Positions 30,959 through 31,315 of a DNA stretch of 31,315 nucleotides are shown one piece after another. The DNA is from CAYMLL01 sp964390645 (GTDB taxonomy: Bacteria; Planctomycetota; UBA8108): positions 1 through 31,315 of the forward strand of contig CAYMLL010000052.1 in assembly GCA_964390645.1 (NCBI GenBank), given 5' to 3'. The stretch's first letter is position 1; every line of letters starts with the position of its first letter. The notes below the pieces were generated by a model. It made no database searches. It was not told the DNA's origin and saw nothing but the letters and a program-made list of their open reading frames with translations. A program made the translations under genes and the position numbers.

Positions 30959-31315
30959 GAACCGTGTCCCTCATCAAGGAGCCGAATTCCACCGGTCGAC
31001 AGACTCGTTCGCGCCTGTCGGAATGCTCCCGTACCTCGTGCTGATATCTGTGCGCTCGGAGACCGACCGCACACGACGATCGCCATTTTGCGAGCTGCCG
31101 AGATCCGACTAGCGACACAGTCCTCCCGTCGCAGCCTCCGAAGCTCTCGCAGACGGTGGAAAAACCACCACGGCGATCAACTCCGAACTCGCACCCGCAA
31201 AGCCCGCCGACCGTGACAAGCGCATGGAGACGCTCGCCGTAGCGCCAGGATTTTACCTAACATCGCGGGGGGATTATGTTTCGATAGCCTCTGGATCGTA
31301 GCACACCCTCCGTTT
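30959..31315. other. Upstream region of the envelope-machine locus
   Basis: No gene is seen in these 357 bases, which should hold the promoter for the PilM-PilN gene. The AT-richest patch is 31248-31280, with minus-strand -10-like hexamers TAAAAT (31250-31255) and CATAAT (31273-31278), neither with a good -35. A perfect small hairpin, GGTGG-AAAAA-CCACC, lies at 31155-31169. If transcription starts near the AT-rich patch, the leader would be about 280 bases. Confidence 0.4.

Noticed and set aside
31155..31169. Intrinsic terminator at a T-looped hairpin in the upstream region
   Set aside because: The T-run is in the loop, not after the stem, and the stem is only five base pairs, so it does not have terminator form.

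Overview
This is a GC-rich window in which every convincing gene lies on the minus strand, so transcription runs from high to low coordinates. Gene content fits a Gram-negative-type bacterium with an outer membrane (two lipidated secretins, paired ExbD proteins). The secretin/PilM/ExbBD/TPR mix, the TMTC-like glycosyltransferase, the MFS-fused spermidine-synthase-like protein and the C39/metallopeptidase fusion suggest Planctomycetota or a neighbouring phylum. That placement is inference from gene content only. No tRNA, rRNA, insertion sequence, phage gene or CRISPR array was seen.

Region A (about 30958 down to 14002) is an envelope-machine locus. In transcription order it holds a PilM-PilN fusion, a PilO-like protein, a membrane-anchored protein of unknown function with a repeat tail, a first secretin lipoprotein, a large exported TPR protein, a second exported TPR protein, ExbB, two different ExbD proteins, and a second secretin lipoprotein. 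No pilin, prepilin peptidase, assembly ATPase or PilC/GspF platform gene is present. The cluster joins a PilMNO-type inner-membrane frame and two outer-membrane pores to a proton-motive-force motor. This is the best candidate for an undescribed system in the window.

A strong hairpin with a short T-rich tail (13898-13937) separates region A from region B (13797 down to 3935). Region B holds a HAD hydrolase followed by six genes joined by 4-base stop/start overlaps: a polyprenyl-phosphate sugar synthase-like GT2, a GT4, a SAM methyltransferase, a TMTC-like GT-C/TPR protein, an MFS-fused spermidine-synthase-like protein and RsmE. The pairing of a polyprenyl-P-sugar-type GT2 with a GT-C enzyme suggests glycosylation of exported proteins.

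Region C (3821 to 2881) is rplM-rpsI, with a triplicated 19-bp hairpin-forming repeat that overlaps the rplM stop codon. Region D (2606 to 190) holds a rhomboid-family membrane protein whose catalytic His position is Gln, then an exported protein with an N-terminal C39-like domain and a C-terminal HExxH metallopeptidase domain. The first 40 bases of the window are an extreme G-rich tract.
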